DNA of 30,370 nt from assembly GCA_045646865.1 (NCBI GenBank), contig JAZRLM010000011.1:1-30370 (forward strand), in the 5' to 3' direction. Within the stretch, counting starts at the first letter, position 1. The number at the start of each line of letters is the position of its first letter. Made by a program: the position numbers and the translations under genes. The DNA is from SIG440 sp045646865. GTDB lineage: Bacteria; Bacillota; Clostridia; Monoglobales; Monoglobaceae. The notes beneath the pieces were generated by a model, which ran no database searches, was not told the DNA's origin, and worked only from the letters and a program-made list of their open reading frames with translations. Positions 1-8,130 of this stretch are shown here, in pieces.

Positions 1-317
1 GCCGCACAGGGACCTTCTGCATGGAAGTGAATCACATCGTAATCCTGAAAGGAAGCAGATATTGCCGCTGTAAATGATGCAATCATTGCAGCAAAACCAC
101 GAATATTCAATGTCCATGCATTTTTAATTTTGACACCCTTATACATGTTGTTCTTTACTGTGCCCACATATTCATTTTCAACCTTATCCGATGTTCTGTT
201 GTAACAAGTAACATCCAGTCCCATTTCAACCAGCATCGGACACAGTGTTGTAAGAACATTTTCTATTCCACCACGTCTTGACGGAACAACCTTGTGCCCA
301 ATCATAGCAACTTTCAT
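1..317 (-). CDS. Glycosyltransferase, GT4/DUF1972-like (3' part cut by window edge)
   Basis: Only the first 105 or so residues are in the window. The N-terminus begins MKVAMIGHKVVPSRRGG, the glycine-rich first strand-loop of a GT-B glycosyltransferase. The GHK-x-x-PS-x-x-GGIE pattern is typical of the DUF1972/rhamnosyltransferase-like group found in capsule and exopolysaccharide clusters. Such enzymes add a sugar from a nucleotide donor to a lipid-linked oligosaccharide on the inner face of the membrane. The ATG start is chosen because GGAG lies 8 bases upstream (326-329); an in-frame GTG three codons earlier would sit on that site. It follows the sugar-phosphate transferase by 16 bases, so it is co-transcribed. 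The donor and acceptor sugars cannot be read from this fragment. Confidence 0.8.
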   Translation of the reverse strand, partial: MKVAMIGHKVVPSRRGGIENVLTTLCPMLVEMGLDVTCYNRTSDKVENEYVGTVKNNMYKGVKIKNAWTLNIRGFAAMIASFTAAISASFQDYDVIHFHAEGPCA

Positions 318-333
318 TTTCTTCACTCCAATT

Positions 334-1014
334 TTATCGTCCGGTAGCTGTAAGCATAACTATCGGTGTTTTAAGCATAATTTTTAAATCATTAACATAA
401 GTTCTTGTTTGTATGTATTCAATATCCATTTCAACCCACTGTTCAAATGGTATGTCATTTCTGTTTCGCGAAATCTGCCATGTGCAGGTAAGACCCGGGG
501 TAACAAGAAGTCTTAACCTTTGATAATCAGTATAGAACTTCACTTCTCTGGGAAGCGGCGGTCTGGGACCTACCAAAGTCATATCACCTTTAAGAACATT
601 AAAGAACTGCATAAGCTCGTCAAGAGAAAGTTTTCTCAGATATTTACCAACTCTTGTTATGCGAGGATCTTCCTTTATCTTAAATACAGGTCCATCCATT
701 TCGTTCTGTTTTGCAAGTTCATCAATCATTTTGTCTGCGTTTGCACGCATGGTTCTGAACTTATACATATAAAACTCTCTTCCATGACGACCGACTCTTA
801 TTTGCTTGTAAAACGGACCGGCACTTGGATCGTCTATTACAATAATAATTGCGATAACAAACATCAACGGAAGGAAAAATAACAAAATCAATGTAGCAAA
901 AAAGATGTCAAAAAGTCTTTTTTGTGTCCAAAAGGTTGAATATGATTTTTCGATAATCGCTTCCAGTTTTTCTCTTGTTTTTACATCAACTTTTTCCTGA
1001 TCAATATAAGGCAT
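334..1014 (-). CDS. Initiating sugar-phosphate transferase (monotopic PGT, WcaJ/WbaP C-domain type)
   Basis: The 226-residue protein would transfer a sugar-1-phosphate from a UDP-sugar to undecaprenyl phosphate, the first step of a lipid-linked surface polysaccharide repeat. One hydrophobic re-entrant segment lies at about residues 34-60. It is followed by the family blocks YKFRTM (84-89), a conserved LDE with the catalytic Asp132-Glu133 pair, NVLKGDM, and VGPRPP (148-153). The length matches the minimal catalytic module, without the extra N-terminal membrane domain of long WbaP/WcaJ proteins. Its ATG overlaps the stop of the deacetylase gene (TAATG), suggesting translational coupling. Family assignment is firm; the sugar is unknown. 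Confidence 0.93.
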   Translation of the reverse strand: MPYIDQEKVDVKTREKLEAIIEKSYSTFWTQKRLFDIFFATLILLFFLPLMFVIAIIIVIDDPSAGPFYKQIRVGRHGREFYMYKFRTMRANADKMIDELAKQNEMDGPVFKIKEDPRITRVGKYLRKLSLDELMQFFNVLKGDMTLVGPRPPLPREVKFYTDYQRLRLLVTPGLTCTWQISRNRNDIPFEQWVEMDIEYIQTRTYVNDLKIMLKTPIVMLTATGR

Positions 1015-1880
1015 TACTGTACACTTCTTTCTGATATTCTTATTACAGAGTCAAATTCTGTTTTTCTGTTTGGCGATAAATAAAATTCATTAAATATTAT
1101 ATTTTTTTCTTTTAAATCAGATTCGCATTTATCCATATAGCCGGGATGAAATAAAACTTCTATGTCTTTACCGTCTTTTTCTGCAAGTTTTTTAACTTTA
1201 GGCAAAATTTTGCTTACTCTTTTTTCATCCATCTTCCCGGAAAAAAGTATTCCTAAAAAATGAGATGTAGGTATGCGGTATTTTCTTGCCTGACTTTTGT
1301 TAATAACCCAAAAAAACTTAAGCACCCATTGTTTAATGATATTTATGGGTTTATACGTAAAATAAAGTGACGGTGTTTGTATATATGGCAAAACAGGTTC
1401 AGCCGGAATACGCATATGGTTTAACGTGATTTTTTCGTCGTTCAAAACCTTAACCAAAGCGCGGAACACAGCAGGAATCATATGGGTATGCTGATGACTG
1501 TCAATGCAAAACAGCGCACCTTTGGGCAGAACTCTTTTCCAGAACAAAACTTGTGCCCTGATTTCTTTATAAATCTGAGCCTCAAATTCTTTTGCATGAA
1601 ACAAATTTAATTTAAGAAAACCGCCAAAGGTGTTTTTAAAATTACCGTTTTTGTCTGCAATTAAATCTATTTCGTCGCTATCCGCCATACATTTACCTTC
1701 AACGAGGTTCAGGTGCAAAGACACTCTAACATTTTTATTTTCTAATATTTTGCTTAAATCAGTTTTGTTAAAATTAGGTAATATACTAACTTGATTAAGT
1801 GCACCTTTTTCTATACACTTTTGTATGTGTGAAGACGTGCTGTTGCTGATTCCGTAATCATCAGCACAAATATATATCAC
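1014..1880 (-). CDS. YdjC/ChbG-family carbohydrate deacetylase
   Basis: This 288-residue protein belongs to the YdjC (ChbG) family of metal-dependent deacetylases acting on N-acetylated sugars. Visible metal-site elements are the N-terminal ADDYG (Asp7-Asp8), a histidine in SLHLNL (His56) and the DSHQHTH block (His129, 131, 133). The start is GTG with AGAGGTG about 8 bases upstream, 14 bases after the stop of the GtrII-like gene. In an operon that builds a polysaccharide, it may deacetylate a lipid-linked precursor or a finished repeat unit rather than chitobiose; that role is inference. No signal peptide is seen, so action in the cytoplasm is likely. Confidence 0.9.
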   Translation of the reverse strand: MIYICADDYGISNSTSSHIQKCIEKGALNQVSILPNFNKTDLSKILENKNVRVSLHLNLVEGKCMADSDEIDLIADKNGNFKNTFGGFLKLNLFHAKEFEAQIYKEIRAQVLFWKRVLPKGALFCIDSHQHTHMIPAVFRALVKVLNDEKITLNHMRIPAEPVLPYIQTPSLYFTYKPINIIKQWVLKFFWVINKSQARKYRIPTSHFLGILFSGKMDEKRVSKILPKVKKLAEKDGKDIEVLFHPGYMDKCESDLKEKNIIFNEFYLSPNRKTEFDSVIRISERSVQ

Positions 1881-1894
1881 TTAAATTTCACCTC

Positions 1895-3433
1895 TCACAT
1901 TCCAAGTTTAATAATTACTATATCATCTACTGTTGTCACACAATCTTTTGAGGGCCAACTCTCCATAGATTTTATATCTTCTCTTTGAGTAATTTTTTCC
2001 TTTTCATCCCCGCTTACAAACCTGTAATTTTTGTTGCAGTAATCATTAAGGCTGCTTGCAAGTACACTTTGACCTACCGTTTCATTATCTGCTCGGATAA
2101 TGTATCCATCTGTTATCCCTGTGATGTCAGGAGGCAATTTTACACTATATGCCTCACTATTATCAAGCGCTCCAATTACAAGAATTCTGTTACAGTTTTC
2201 TGTTCCGGGGGTCTGTTCAATACGGTCTGCTATACGCACTAAAATTCCATAAGACTTTTCATACGCCATCTGAGCTTTATGATAACTTACATTTGCAATA
2301 ACAACCTGATTTGCAATTATCAGGATAGCTGCCAGCAATACCATCCAACACTTGCCTGCGGTATATTTATCCTTTGTTTCTGTGCCTCTTTCATAGATTA
2401 TCAGAAACAATATATAGAATATCGAATATCCCATAAGCATCAGATTATGGTAATCGACCTCCGGGTTTACAAACGCAAGTGCGCATGCCCCAAAAGCAAG
2501 CATAGTACTAAGAATAATAATCATAATTAAACTTGCAGGTTTTTTGTAAATCTTATTTTTCAATATACTTTTAAGGTAATATATAAGTGTAAAAAATAAA
2601 ACAAAGCCATTTATTGCTACATACAAATTTAACCCACCTGATAAATCAAAGAAAAGTTTTCTAAAGGTTTCCTTGACAACATAAATGGAGACAAGAAAAT
2701 TCATATTTGATAATGATGCAGTCGCATTGGCTCCTTGATAATCAAGCAGTTCCACAGAAAAAATACCCAAAATAACTTTAAGTATAGCGCCGTATATAGC
2801 AACCCCACAAACTCCGCACAACAGCATATATACAGCTTTCTTCAAAACAACACCAAAAGATGCGTTTTTAAAAACTGTTTCATCTATCAGATGAAGCAAA
2901 ACAAGCATTATTGTAACTGTTATATATGCCTGATAAATACCCGTTGATAAAGCTATAAGAACTGCTGAGATAATATACTTAGGCTTTTCCTTTGTCATAT
3001 ATAGCGCAGCTAATGTCGAAAGGAAAAACGAAACAGCATAACCGTCCGCTACATAATTATACATCATAACCGAAGTAACAGTAGGGAACGAAACTATAAC
3101 GGCACCTATTAATGCTGCGGTAATTTTTTTCTGCACATTAAGCATACTGCAAATACAAACCGCGCTTAGTGCATGAAATATAATCGCTATTATACCATTC
3201 AAAAACGGTAAATCATAAAACGAACTGAATGAGCAGACAACAGGCAGAAACCATCTTCCCATAGCAATCATATTCTGTTCATCATATCTGAAAACCAATG
3301 AATCCCAATTTGGAAGCCAATTTATTATTTTATATAAATGTGCGAATAACCCAACCAGAAGCGCTGCAAAAAAGCAGGCCTTCCACTCAGGCAAAATATA
3401 AGTATTAAGTTTTTTCAATGCTTTTTCAGGCAT
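1895..3433 (-). CDS. Multi-pass membrane glucosyltransferase, GtrII-like
   Basis: This is a large hydrophobic protein (512 residues from the chosen start) with about ten membrane segments. The N-terminal region has a charged loop after the first helix (NWDSLVFRYDEQNMIAMGRW). This is characteristic of the GtrII-like family (Pfam Glucos_trans_II), related to phage O-antigen glucosyltransferases. Such proteins transfer glucose from a polyprenyl-phosphate carrier outside the membrane onto surface polysaccharide. The ATG at 3433 is preferred over an upstream GTG at 3451 because GGAG lies 8 bases before it. It starts 2 bases after the preceding stop. The C-terminal 110 residues are soluble and presumably extracytoplasmic. 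The sugar specificity is not readable. Confidence 0.82.
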   Translation of the reverse strand: MPEKALKKLNTYILPEWKACFFAALLVGLFAHLYKIINWLPNWDSLVFRYDEQNMIAMGRWFLPVVCSFSSFYDLPFLNGIIAIIFHALSAVCICSMLNVQKKITAALIGAVIVSFPTVTSVMMYNYVADGYAVSFFLSTLAALYMTKEKPKYIISAVLIALSTGIYQAYITVTIMLVLLHLIDETVFKNASFGVVLKKAVYMLLCGVCGVAIYGAILKVILGIFSVELLDYQGANATASLSNMNFLVSIYVVKETFRKLFFDLSGGLNLYVAINGFVLFFTLIYYLKSILKNKIYKKPASLIMIIILSTMLAFGACALAFVNPEVDYHNLMLMGYSIFYILFLIIYERGTETKDKYTAGKCWMVLLAAILIIANQVVIANVSYHKAQMAYEKSYGILVRIADRIEQTPGTENCNRILVIGALDNSEAYSVKLPPDITGITDGYIIRADNETVGQSVLASSLNDYCNKNYRFVSGDEKEKITQREDIKSMESWPSKDCVTTVDDIVIIKLGM

Positions 3434-3435
3434 AT

Positions 3436-4170
3436 TTACCACTCCAGCCACTTCAATTTATGTAAAAATTTTCCGTATAATTTATCATACAACTTTACAC
3501 CAACAATTCGCTTTACAAACAATGTACGTCTGGATGTTGCGGATATCCACGATGCGCAAAAATGATGTATGGAATAAGTATTTTCGGTTATTATTTTCTT
3601 TCCCGTATAATATTTCATAGGGCACAGATAATCTTCAGGGAGCATATGTATTCCCATAAATATCTGGTCTTTATTATCTAAATCCATACCAAGCTTTTTT
3701 AATAATTCGCTGTTTCTGTCAGGACAAGGAGTAATATCATAGCTTCCGTCAGGACGAACGAAAGAAATGTTGTCATAGTCGGCAAGTAAACTGCCGACTA
3801 ATTCATTTCCTTTTTCACAAGCAAACCCCAGACCTGTCGAAATAACCCCATTATCATCAAAGCCCATAAACCCACATTCTTTAATAAGATTGTCAATAGG
3901 TTTTATAATTTCAACATCTGTATCGAGATAAATGCCTCCCTCGTCATACAACACCTTAAGTCTTACATAATCACTAACAAACGCCCATTTGCCTGCTTCG
4001 TAGGCTTCTTGTGCATATCTGTTCTGTGATATATCGAAATTTTCTTCATTGTGACAAACGATTTTGTATTCAGGACAATATTTTTTCCAACTTTCAATAC
4101 ATTTTTTTGCTATTGCCGGCATTGTTCCCTTTCCAAACCAACAATAGTGAATCACTTTTGGAATACTCAT
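3436..4170 (-). CDS. GT32-type glycosyltransferase (OCH1/capsular family)
   Basis: This 244-residue protein starts with IPKVIHYCWFG, the signature opening of bacterial GT32 enzymes. It carries the metal- and nucleotide-binding DxD motif in GGIYLDTDVE (Asp83, Asp85), preceded by the conserved SDYVRLKVLYDEGG helix. It should add a hexose or N-acetylhexosamine to the growing repeat unit in the cytoplasm. It has no membrane helix and the length is usual for the family. The ATG overlaps the flippase stop (ATGA), and GGGGGAAG lies 8 bases upstream. Sugar donor unknown. Confidence 0.9.
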   Translation of the reverse strand: MSIPKVIHYCWFGKGTMPAIAKKCIESWKKYCPEYKIVCHNEENFDISQNRYAQEAYEAGKWAFVSDYVRLKVLYDEGGIYLDTDVEIIKPIDNLIKECGFMGFDDNGVISTGLGFACEKGNELVGSLLADYDNISFVRPDGSYDITPCPDRNSELLKKLGMDLDNKDQIFMGIHMLPEDYLCPMKYYTGKKIITENTYSIHHFCASWISATSRRTLFVKRIVGVKLYDKLYGKFLHKLKWLEW

Positions 4171-5672
4171 TGAATTTTCTTCCCCCTGTATAATTCAAAA
4201 ATAGTTTTAAAAGCATCTTGGTTAAACACAAAATTTACAAAAATGTATAAGCCTGTAATCCATATCGTATGTATTACTCCGCAAAATAACAGCTTTAAAA
4301 AAGGAACATTGCTGAATGTGTCAACAAAAAACACCATCATAATAACAGCGAAAACTATAACATTTACAATCAGGATTTTATATGTACACATCATACTTCT
4401 TTTAAGTACTTTTTTGTTTGAATAATAAATGGTCATTATTCCGCGATATAAAAGCGCCGCTATCGTTCCTATAATTGCACCGCATATCCCCATATAAAGA
4501 ATTGCTACAACAGAAACCGTAATGTTTATAATCATTTCCCATATAGCAAAAGAACGGGTTTTATCAAATTCACCTGCATATTCAATAATACCATTTACAG
4601 GAAGCTTGGCATTTGCAATTAAATTCATTATGACGAATAATAATACAAGAAAACCATTTGTGTATTCCGCATCATTAATTCCGCTTGTATATATCTGTAT
4701 GATCGGCAACAAAAATACTGCCATCAAAGTATATATGATACAAGTCGCCATTACATAAAAAGTTTCGTAGACATTATACAGTTTGTCAAATTTTTCTCTG
4801 TCTGTATTAAACATCTGACCTAACGCAAATGTAAAAGATGAAATTACATTTGTTATAAAATTCTGCACTTGAGAGAAGAATATATTATATATAGCATATA
4901 TGCTTACAGCCTTAAAATCGCAAAGAACAGAAATCAGTATTACATCAGTATTATTAAAAACCATACCCGAAAGCTGATGTACCAAAACCGAATTTTTCTG
5001 TGAAATAGCTCCAAAATCAGGCTTTGATTTTAAATCGAGCCATTTATATCTTCTCTTTGCATAAAAGTATAAATAAATAAGTTGGGTAAGGTACATTATA
5101 CAATAAACCAGTTGAATAAGGATAAGGCTGTCCGACAAAAGTAAAACAAGTATCTTGCCCGCATTTGAGGCAATCTGGAGAATTGTTTCCGCGTTGTTTA
5201 TTACATATTTTCTTCCGTCGACTTCCATAAGTATTCTGTATTTTGCCTGAACAAAATAACTGAACACAGCAGGTAGTGCAGTTAATATAATTATTAAAAA
5301 CACTACATTACCATCTATTGATGTTGGTATTACATAAGCATAAAGAGCAGCAATAGCAAGTACAATAATAACATAGATTATCCCGGTTCGAATGTAATAT
5401 GAATGTGTAGCAGAAAGCACTTCACTTGCACTCTTATAGTCTTTTTCGCCTATTCTCTTATACAAAGCCTGCGTTGTAGCAAGCCCAACTCCTGCCTCTA
5501 AAAGAAATAAATATGCAAAAATCTGTTTTATGGTTGAAAGGACACCATTGACCTCGGACCCGAAATTTTCAAGATATAATCTCGGCAAAAGAAAACTAAG
5601 CGATATCAGAACCACCTGATATATAAGAGATGATATCAAGTTGTTTTTTATTCTCAAATCTTTATTGGCCAA
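4167..5672 (-). CDS. Polysaccharide flippase, Wzx/MATE-like (MOP superfamily)
   Basis: The protein is about 501 residues with 12-14 predicted membrane segments. An N-terminal basic stretch (NKDLRIKNNL) is followed by alternating hydrophobic helices typical of the polysaccharide biosynthesis branch of the MOP exporters. It would flip undecaprenyl-linked repeat units to the outer face. The start is placed at TTG 5672, because a complete GGAGGTGA (5677-5684) sits 5 bases upstream of it. The longer in-frame ATG at 5702 would put this site inside the gene. It lies between the acyltransferase and the GT32 gene in the same operon. No Wzy polymerase is obvious in the visible part of the cluster. Confidence 0.9.
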   Translation of the reverse strand: MANKDLRIKNNLISSLIYQVVLISLSFLLPRLYLENFGSEVNGVLSTIKQIFAYLFLLEAGVGLATTQALYKRIGEKDYKSASEVLSATHSYYIRTGIIYVIIVLAIAALYAYVIPTSIDGNVVFLIIILTALPAVFSYFVQAKYRILMEVDGRKYVINNAETILQIASNAGKILVLLLSDSLILIQLVYCIMYLTQLIYLYFYAKRRYKWLDLKSKPDFGAISQKNSVLVHQLSGMVFNNTDVILISVLCDFKAVSIYAIYNIFFSQVQNFITNVISSFTFALGQMFNTDREKFDKLYNVYETFYVMATCIIYTLMAVFLLPIIQIYTSGINDAEYTNGFLVLLFVIMNLIANAKLPVNGIIEYAGEFDKTRSFAIWEMIINITVSVVAILYMGICGAIIGTIAALLYRGIMTIYYSNKKVLKRSMMCTYKILIVNVIVFAVIMMVFFVDTFSNVPFLKLLFCGVIHTIWITGLYIFVNFVFNQDAFKTIFELYRGKKIQ

Positions 5673-5676
5673 TACG

Positions 5677-5684
5677 TCACCTCC
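5677..5684 (-). promoter_or_regulatory. Ribosome binding site fixing the TTG start of the flippase
   Basis: On the minus strand this reads GGAGGTGA, a full Shine-Dalgarno match. From GGAGG to the TTG at 5672 there are 7 bases, the ideal spacing. It decides in favour of the shorter flippase product. Confidence 0.8.
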
Positions 5685-5722
5685 ATCCTTAAAATTCAAC
5701 ATATACGGTATTTTTTAAAAAG

Positions 5723-6265
5723 TCATATACGATTACAAATGTAATCTGCAGTTGCATTTTCTTTTGGAATTATTCTTCCGGGATTTCCGATAACAATGCT
5801 GTGATCAGGAACATCAAAATTAACATATGTAAGAGGTGCAATAAGAACATCACTACCGATTTTAATATTTCCGACTACTACTGCATTTGTTCCAATCCAG
5901 CAATTATCCGAGATTTCGGGCACTCCCTTTCTTTTTCCTCTATTTTCTATACCTATTGTGACACCTGTACCAATATTTATATTTTTACCTAAGATTGCAT
6001 CAGGATGGATGATAACACGCCCAAGATGCCCGATAAGTAAACCTTCGCCAATACTTGTCCTTTCAGGAATTTGTATTTGTGTTTTATTAGACAAATATAA
6101 AAGTCTTACCATATAGAAAAGCTTTAAGGGCAAAAATTTACACGTATTTGCTTTTCTGAATAAAGATATGTATTTTATTTCAAGGGGCCGGAAAATCTTT
6201 TTTAAAAAAGGTTCTCCACTTTCGCCGTAATATCGGTATAAATCTTTTTTAAAAACACTATTCAT
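5723..6265 (-). CDS. Hexapeptide-repeat acyltransferase, serine acetyltransferase-like
   Basis: The protein is about 180 residues. After an 80-residue helical N-terminal part it has left-handed beta-helix hexapeptide repeats (ISDNCWIG, AVVVGNIKIG, IGNPGRII). The stretch IGHLGRVIIHPDAILG with GTGVTIG resembles the catalytic histidine region of CysE-type serine acetyltransferases. In this polysaccharide operon the likely role is O-acetylation of a sugar or lipid-linked intermediate with acetyl-CoA. A housekeeping serine acetyltransferase is the alternative, but the setting does not favour it. The ATG at 6265 is preferred over a TTG at 6298 that overlaps the upstream gene by 20 bases; the site before the ATG (GGAAAAG) is only moderate. 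Confidence 0.8.
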   Translation of the reverse strand: MNSVFKKDLYRYYGESGEPFLKKIFRPLEIKYISLFRKANTCKFLPLKLFYMVRLLYLSNKTQIQIPERTSIGEGLLIGHLGRVIIHPDAILGKNINIGTGVTIGIENRGKRKGVPEISDNCWIGTNAVVVGNIKIGSDVLIAPLTYVNFDVPDHSIVIGNPGRIIPKENATADYICNRI

Positions 6266-6278
6266 AACTTTTCCACAC

Positions 6279-6656
6279 TCATTTTCCCTTTGACTCAAGA
6301 AATATTTTTCTCGTTATAAAATTGTAAACCGGTACGATTACCGTTGCAAGCAATTTTACTATCAAATAATATACTGATAATCTAACTCCAATCCATAAAA
6401 TAATCTGGTTTAAGCACAAACCGCCTGCGCTAAGAAGTATAAAAATAATAAATTCCTTAATTTTGTTTTGATTTTTGCTTTTAAAGACAAAAGCCATACT
6501 TAAAATATAGTTTACGGCAACTGAAACACAAAATGAAATCGCCGAAGCAATAAGCACATCAATGTTCAACAGCTCTTTTAATGCAACAAGAACGCCAAAA
6601 TCTACTATTGTTGCAATAATACCTACCACGCCAAACTTGATTACCTGTAAAATCAC
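6279..6656 (-). CDS. gtrA: GtrA-like membrane protein
   Basis: A 125-residue protein with four membrane segments and the GtrA family pattern: KFGVVGIIATIVDFGV at the start, a conserved NYILSMAFVFKS after the second helix, and NFITRKIF at the C-terminus. GtrA proteins are thought to help translocate polyprenyl-phosphate-linked glucose in O-antigen glucosylation, and they occur widely with cell-wall sugar modification genes. It is the first gene of the polysaccharide operon. The start is GTG with GGAGG 9 bases upstream. A GtrII-like transferase is encoded four genes downstream, but the third partner (GtrB, making polyprenyl-phosphate-glucose) is not in the window. Confidence 0.9.
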   Translation of the reverse strand: MILQVIKFGVVGIIATIVDFGVLVALKELLNIDVLIASAISFCVSVAVNYILSMAFVFKSKNQNKIKEFIIFILLSAGGLCLNQIILWIGVRLSVYYLIVKLLATVIVPVYNFITRKIFLESKGK

Positions 6657-6763
6657 TTTATGCTTCCTCCATTACTACCCAAAAAATCCCCAAATACTAT
6701 CATTTATGTTATCTTTATCCTTATTCAATTTATATACTATTAAGATTTAAATATACGAATTAT

Positions 6764-6792
6764 ATTTTATCATATTCTATCAAAAAAATCAA
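6764..6792 (-). promoter_or_regulatory. Sigma-A-type promoter of the polysaccharide operon
   Basis: On the minus strand the -35 is TTGATT (6787-6792) and the -10 is TAAAAT (6764-6769), with a 17-base spacer ending in TGA, an extended -10. Transcription would start near 6757, leaving a roughly 100-base AT-rich leader before the GtrA start. I saw no clear riboswitch fold in the leader. Confidence 0.6.
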
Positions 6793-6821
6793 TATTTTAT
6801 ATAATTTTTGTTATACGACAA

Positions 6822-6860
6822 AACACGGTTGTAAAGAGGTACTCTTATCACAACCGTGTT
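6822..6860 (-). terminator. Intrinsic terminator of the succinate/Hdr-Flx operon
   Basis: A perfect 11-bp stem pairs AACACGGTTGT (6822-6832) with ACAACCGTGTT (6850-6860). A second 5-bp stem (6834-6838 with 6842-6846) can form in the loop. On the minus strand the hairpin follows the transporter stop codon by about 20 bases and is followed by TTTTGTCGT. The short T run makes it moderate, but the position between two promoter-driven operons supports a terminator. Confidence 0.75.
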
Positions 6861-6881
6861 CGCATTTATCTTCTTAGCTAA

Positions 6882-8111
6882 TTAAAATAAGATTATAATA
6901 AACTGTGCTGCAAATACTACCGCAACAAGCGCAATAGGATAAGTTGCAGCATATGCCGCTGCAACATCTTCGGTACCTGCAACGTGAATTAAGGTACCCA
7001 GCGCAGGTGTACTTGTCATACCGCCTGTAATTGAACCAAGAATATTAAGAAGGCTGATTTTGAGGATATATTTTGCAAAGATAAATCCAATTATCATAGG
7101 TACAACAGTCATTATCATACCGTATACAAAATAATCTATTTTAAATTCCTGAACAAATCTTGCACCGCCTGAAATTCCGGCACCTGTAAGGAAAAGAACA
7201 AGTCCTAATTCTCTGAACACTTTAAGGGTTGTTACAGAAGGCATAATGTTTACTTTGCCAATCTTTCCATAATGTCCGAAAACAAGTGACGCTAAAAGGC
7301 ATCCGCCTGTTGTTGTCAGAGAGAATGTTGTGCCGTTAAGGCCTTGACTTGAAAGGGGAATTTTTATCATACCGATAAATATACCGATAACCGCCGCAAT
7401 AGCAAAAGGTGCAATACCAAAATCATCAAGTTCAAGCAATTTGCCAGTTTGTTTCTTAGCAGTTGTTTGTTCAGCAGCAACTAGTTTGGCACGTTCATCG
7501 TCCATATTAGCCTTCAAAAGCTTGGGCATAAGCTGAACAAACAAAACAACGCCGATAACGCCAAAGATGTATGCAATGCCATAACCAACCGAAACAAGCT
7601 GTTCCATTTCTGCACTTGCAACCGATGCTTTAGCCGCCGAAAATGCTGGTGTTGAAGTAAGCGCACCTGCAAAAAGGCCAGATACAATAGCCGAGAGTTT
7701 TTCCATATCGGTTTCACCCATCAATTTACCTACATAAACACATCCAACGGCAACCAGTGAACCTGATACTATAATAACAAGACCTAACAACACATACGAT
7801 GTAAAGTTTTTCTTCATATTGCTGAAAAATTTAGGGCCTGCAATAAAACCAACCGACGAAACAAAAAGGATAAGACCTAAGTTTTCGACAATCTTTAAAG
7901 CATTTGTTGTGTAATCTGGAAGCTGAGCTTCAAGATCATCGTAAAACAGACAACCAAAAACCAGAGCTACAAGAAATACGCCTGCAGACCCTAATGATAT
8001 ACCTTTTATTGTTATTCTACCTAACGCATATCCAATTGCTAAAATAGCAAATACGCAAAATACCAGAAATGTAATTCCTGAAATCGGAACTACTCCTCCG
8101 AATAAATTCAT
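6882..8111 (-). CDS. AspT/SucE-family (AAE) dicarboxylate transporter, short form
   Basis: A 409-residue membrane protein made of two homologous halves. Each carries the Asp-Al_Ex signature: GLFAGALTSTPAF (about 145-157) and SITGGMTSTPALG (about 360-372). Known members include the aspartate:alanine exchanger AspT and the Corynebacterium succinate exporter SucE1. Canonical members are about 530-560 residues with TrkA-C domains between the halves. Here only a charged loop of roughly 35 residues (196-231) separates them. As the last gene of an operon for malate, fumarate and succinate, export of succinate (or exchange with another dicarboxylate) is the most likely job; the substrate is inferred. 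The ATG at 8111 has GAAGAGG 8 bases upstream. The longer frame running into the fumarate reductase gene is rejected. Confidence 0.85.
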   Translation of the reverse strand: MNLFGGVVPISGITFLVFCVFAILAIGYALGRITIKGISLGSAGVFLVALVFGCLFYDDLEAQLPDYTTNALKIVENLGLILFVSSVGFIAGPKFFSNMKKNFTSYVLLGLVIIVSGSLVAVGCVYVGKLMGETDMEKLSAIVSGLFAGALTSTPAFSAAKASVASAEMEQLVSVGYGIAYIFGVIGVVLFVQLMPKLLKANMDDERAKLVAAEQTTAKKQTGKLLELDDFGIAPFAIAAVIGIFIGMIKIPLSSQGLNGTTFSLTTTGGCLLASLVFGHYGKIGKVNIMPSVTTLKVFRELGLVLFLTGAGISGGARFVQEFKIDYFVYGMIMTVVPMIIGFIFAKYILKISLLNILGSITGGMTSTPALGTLIHVAGTEDVAAAYAATYPIALVAVVFAAQFIIILF

Positions 8112-8130
8112 CCAAAAAACCTCTTCTCTT

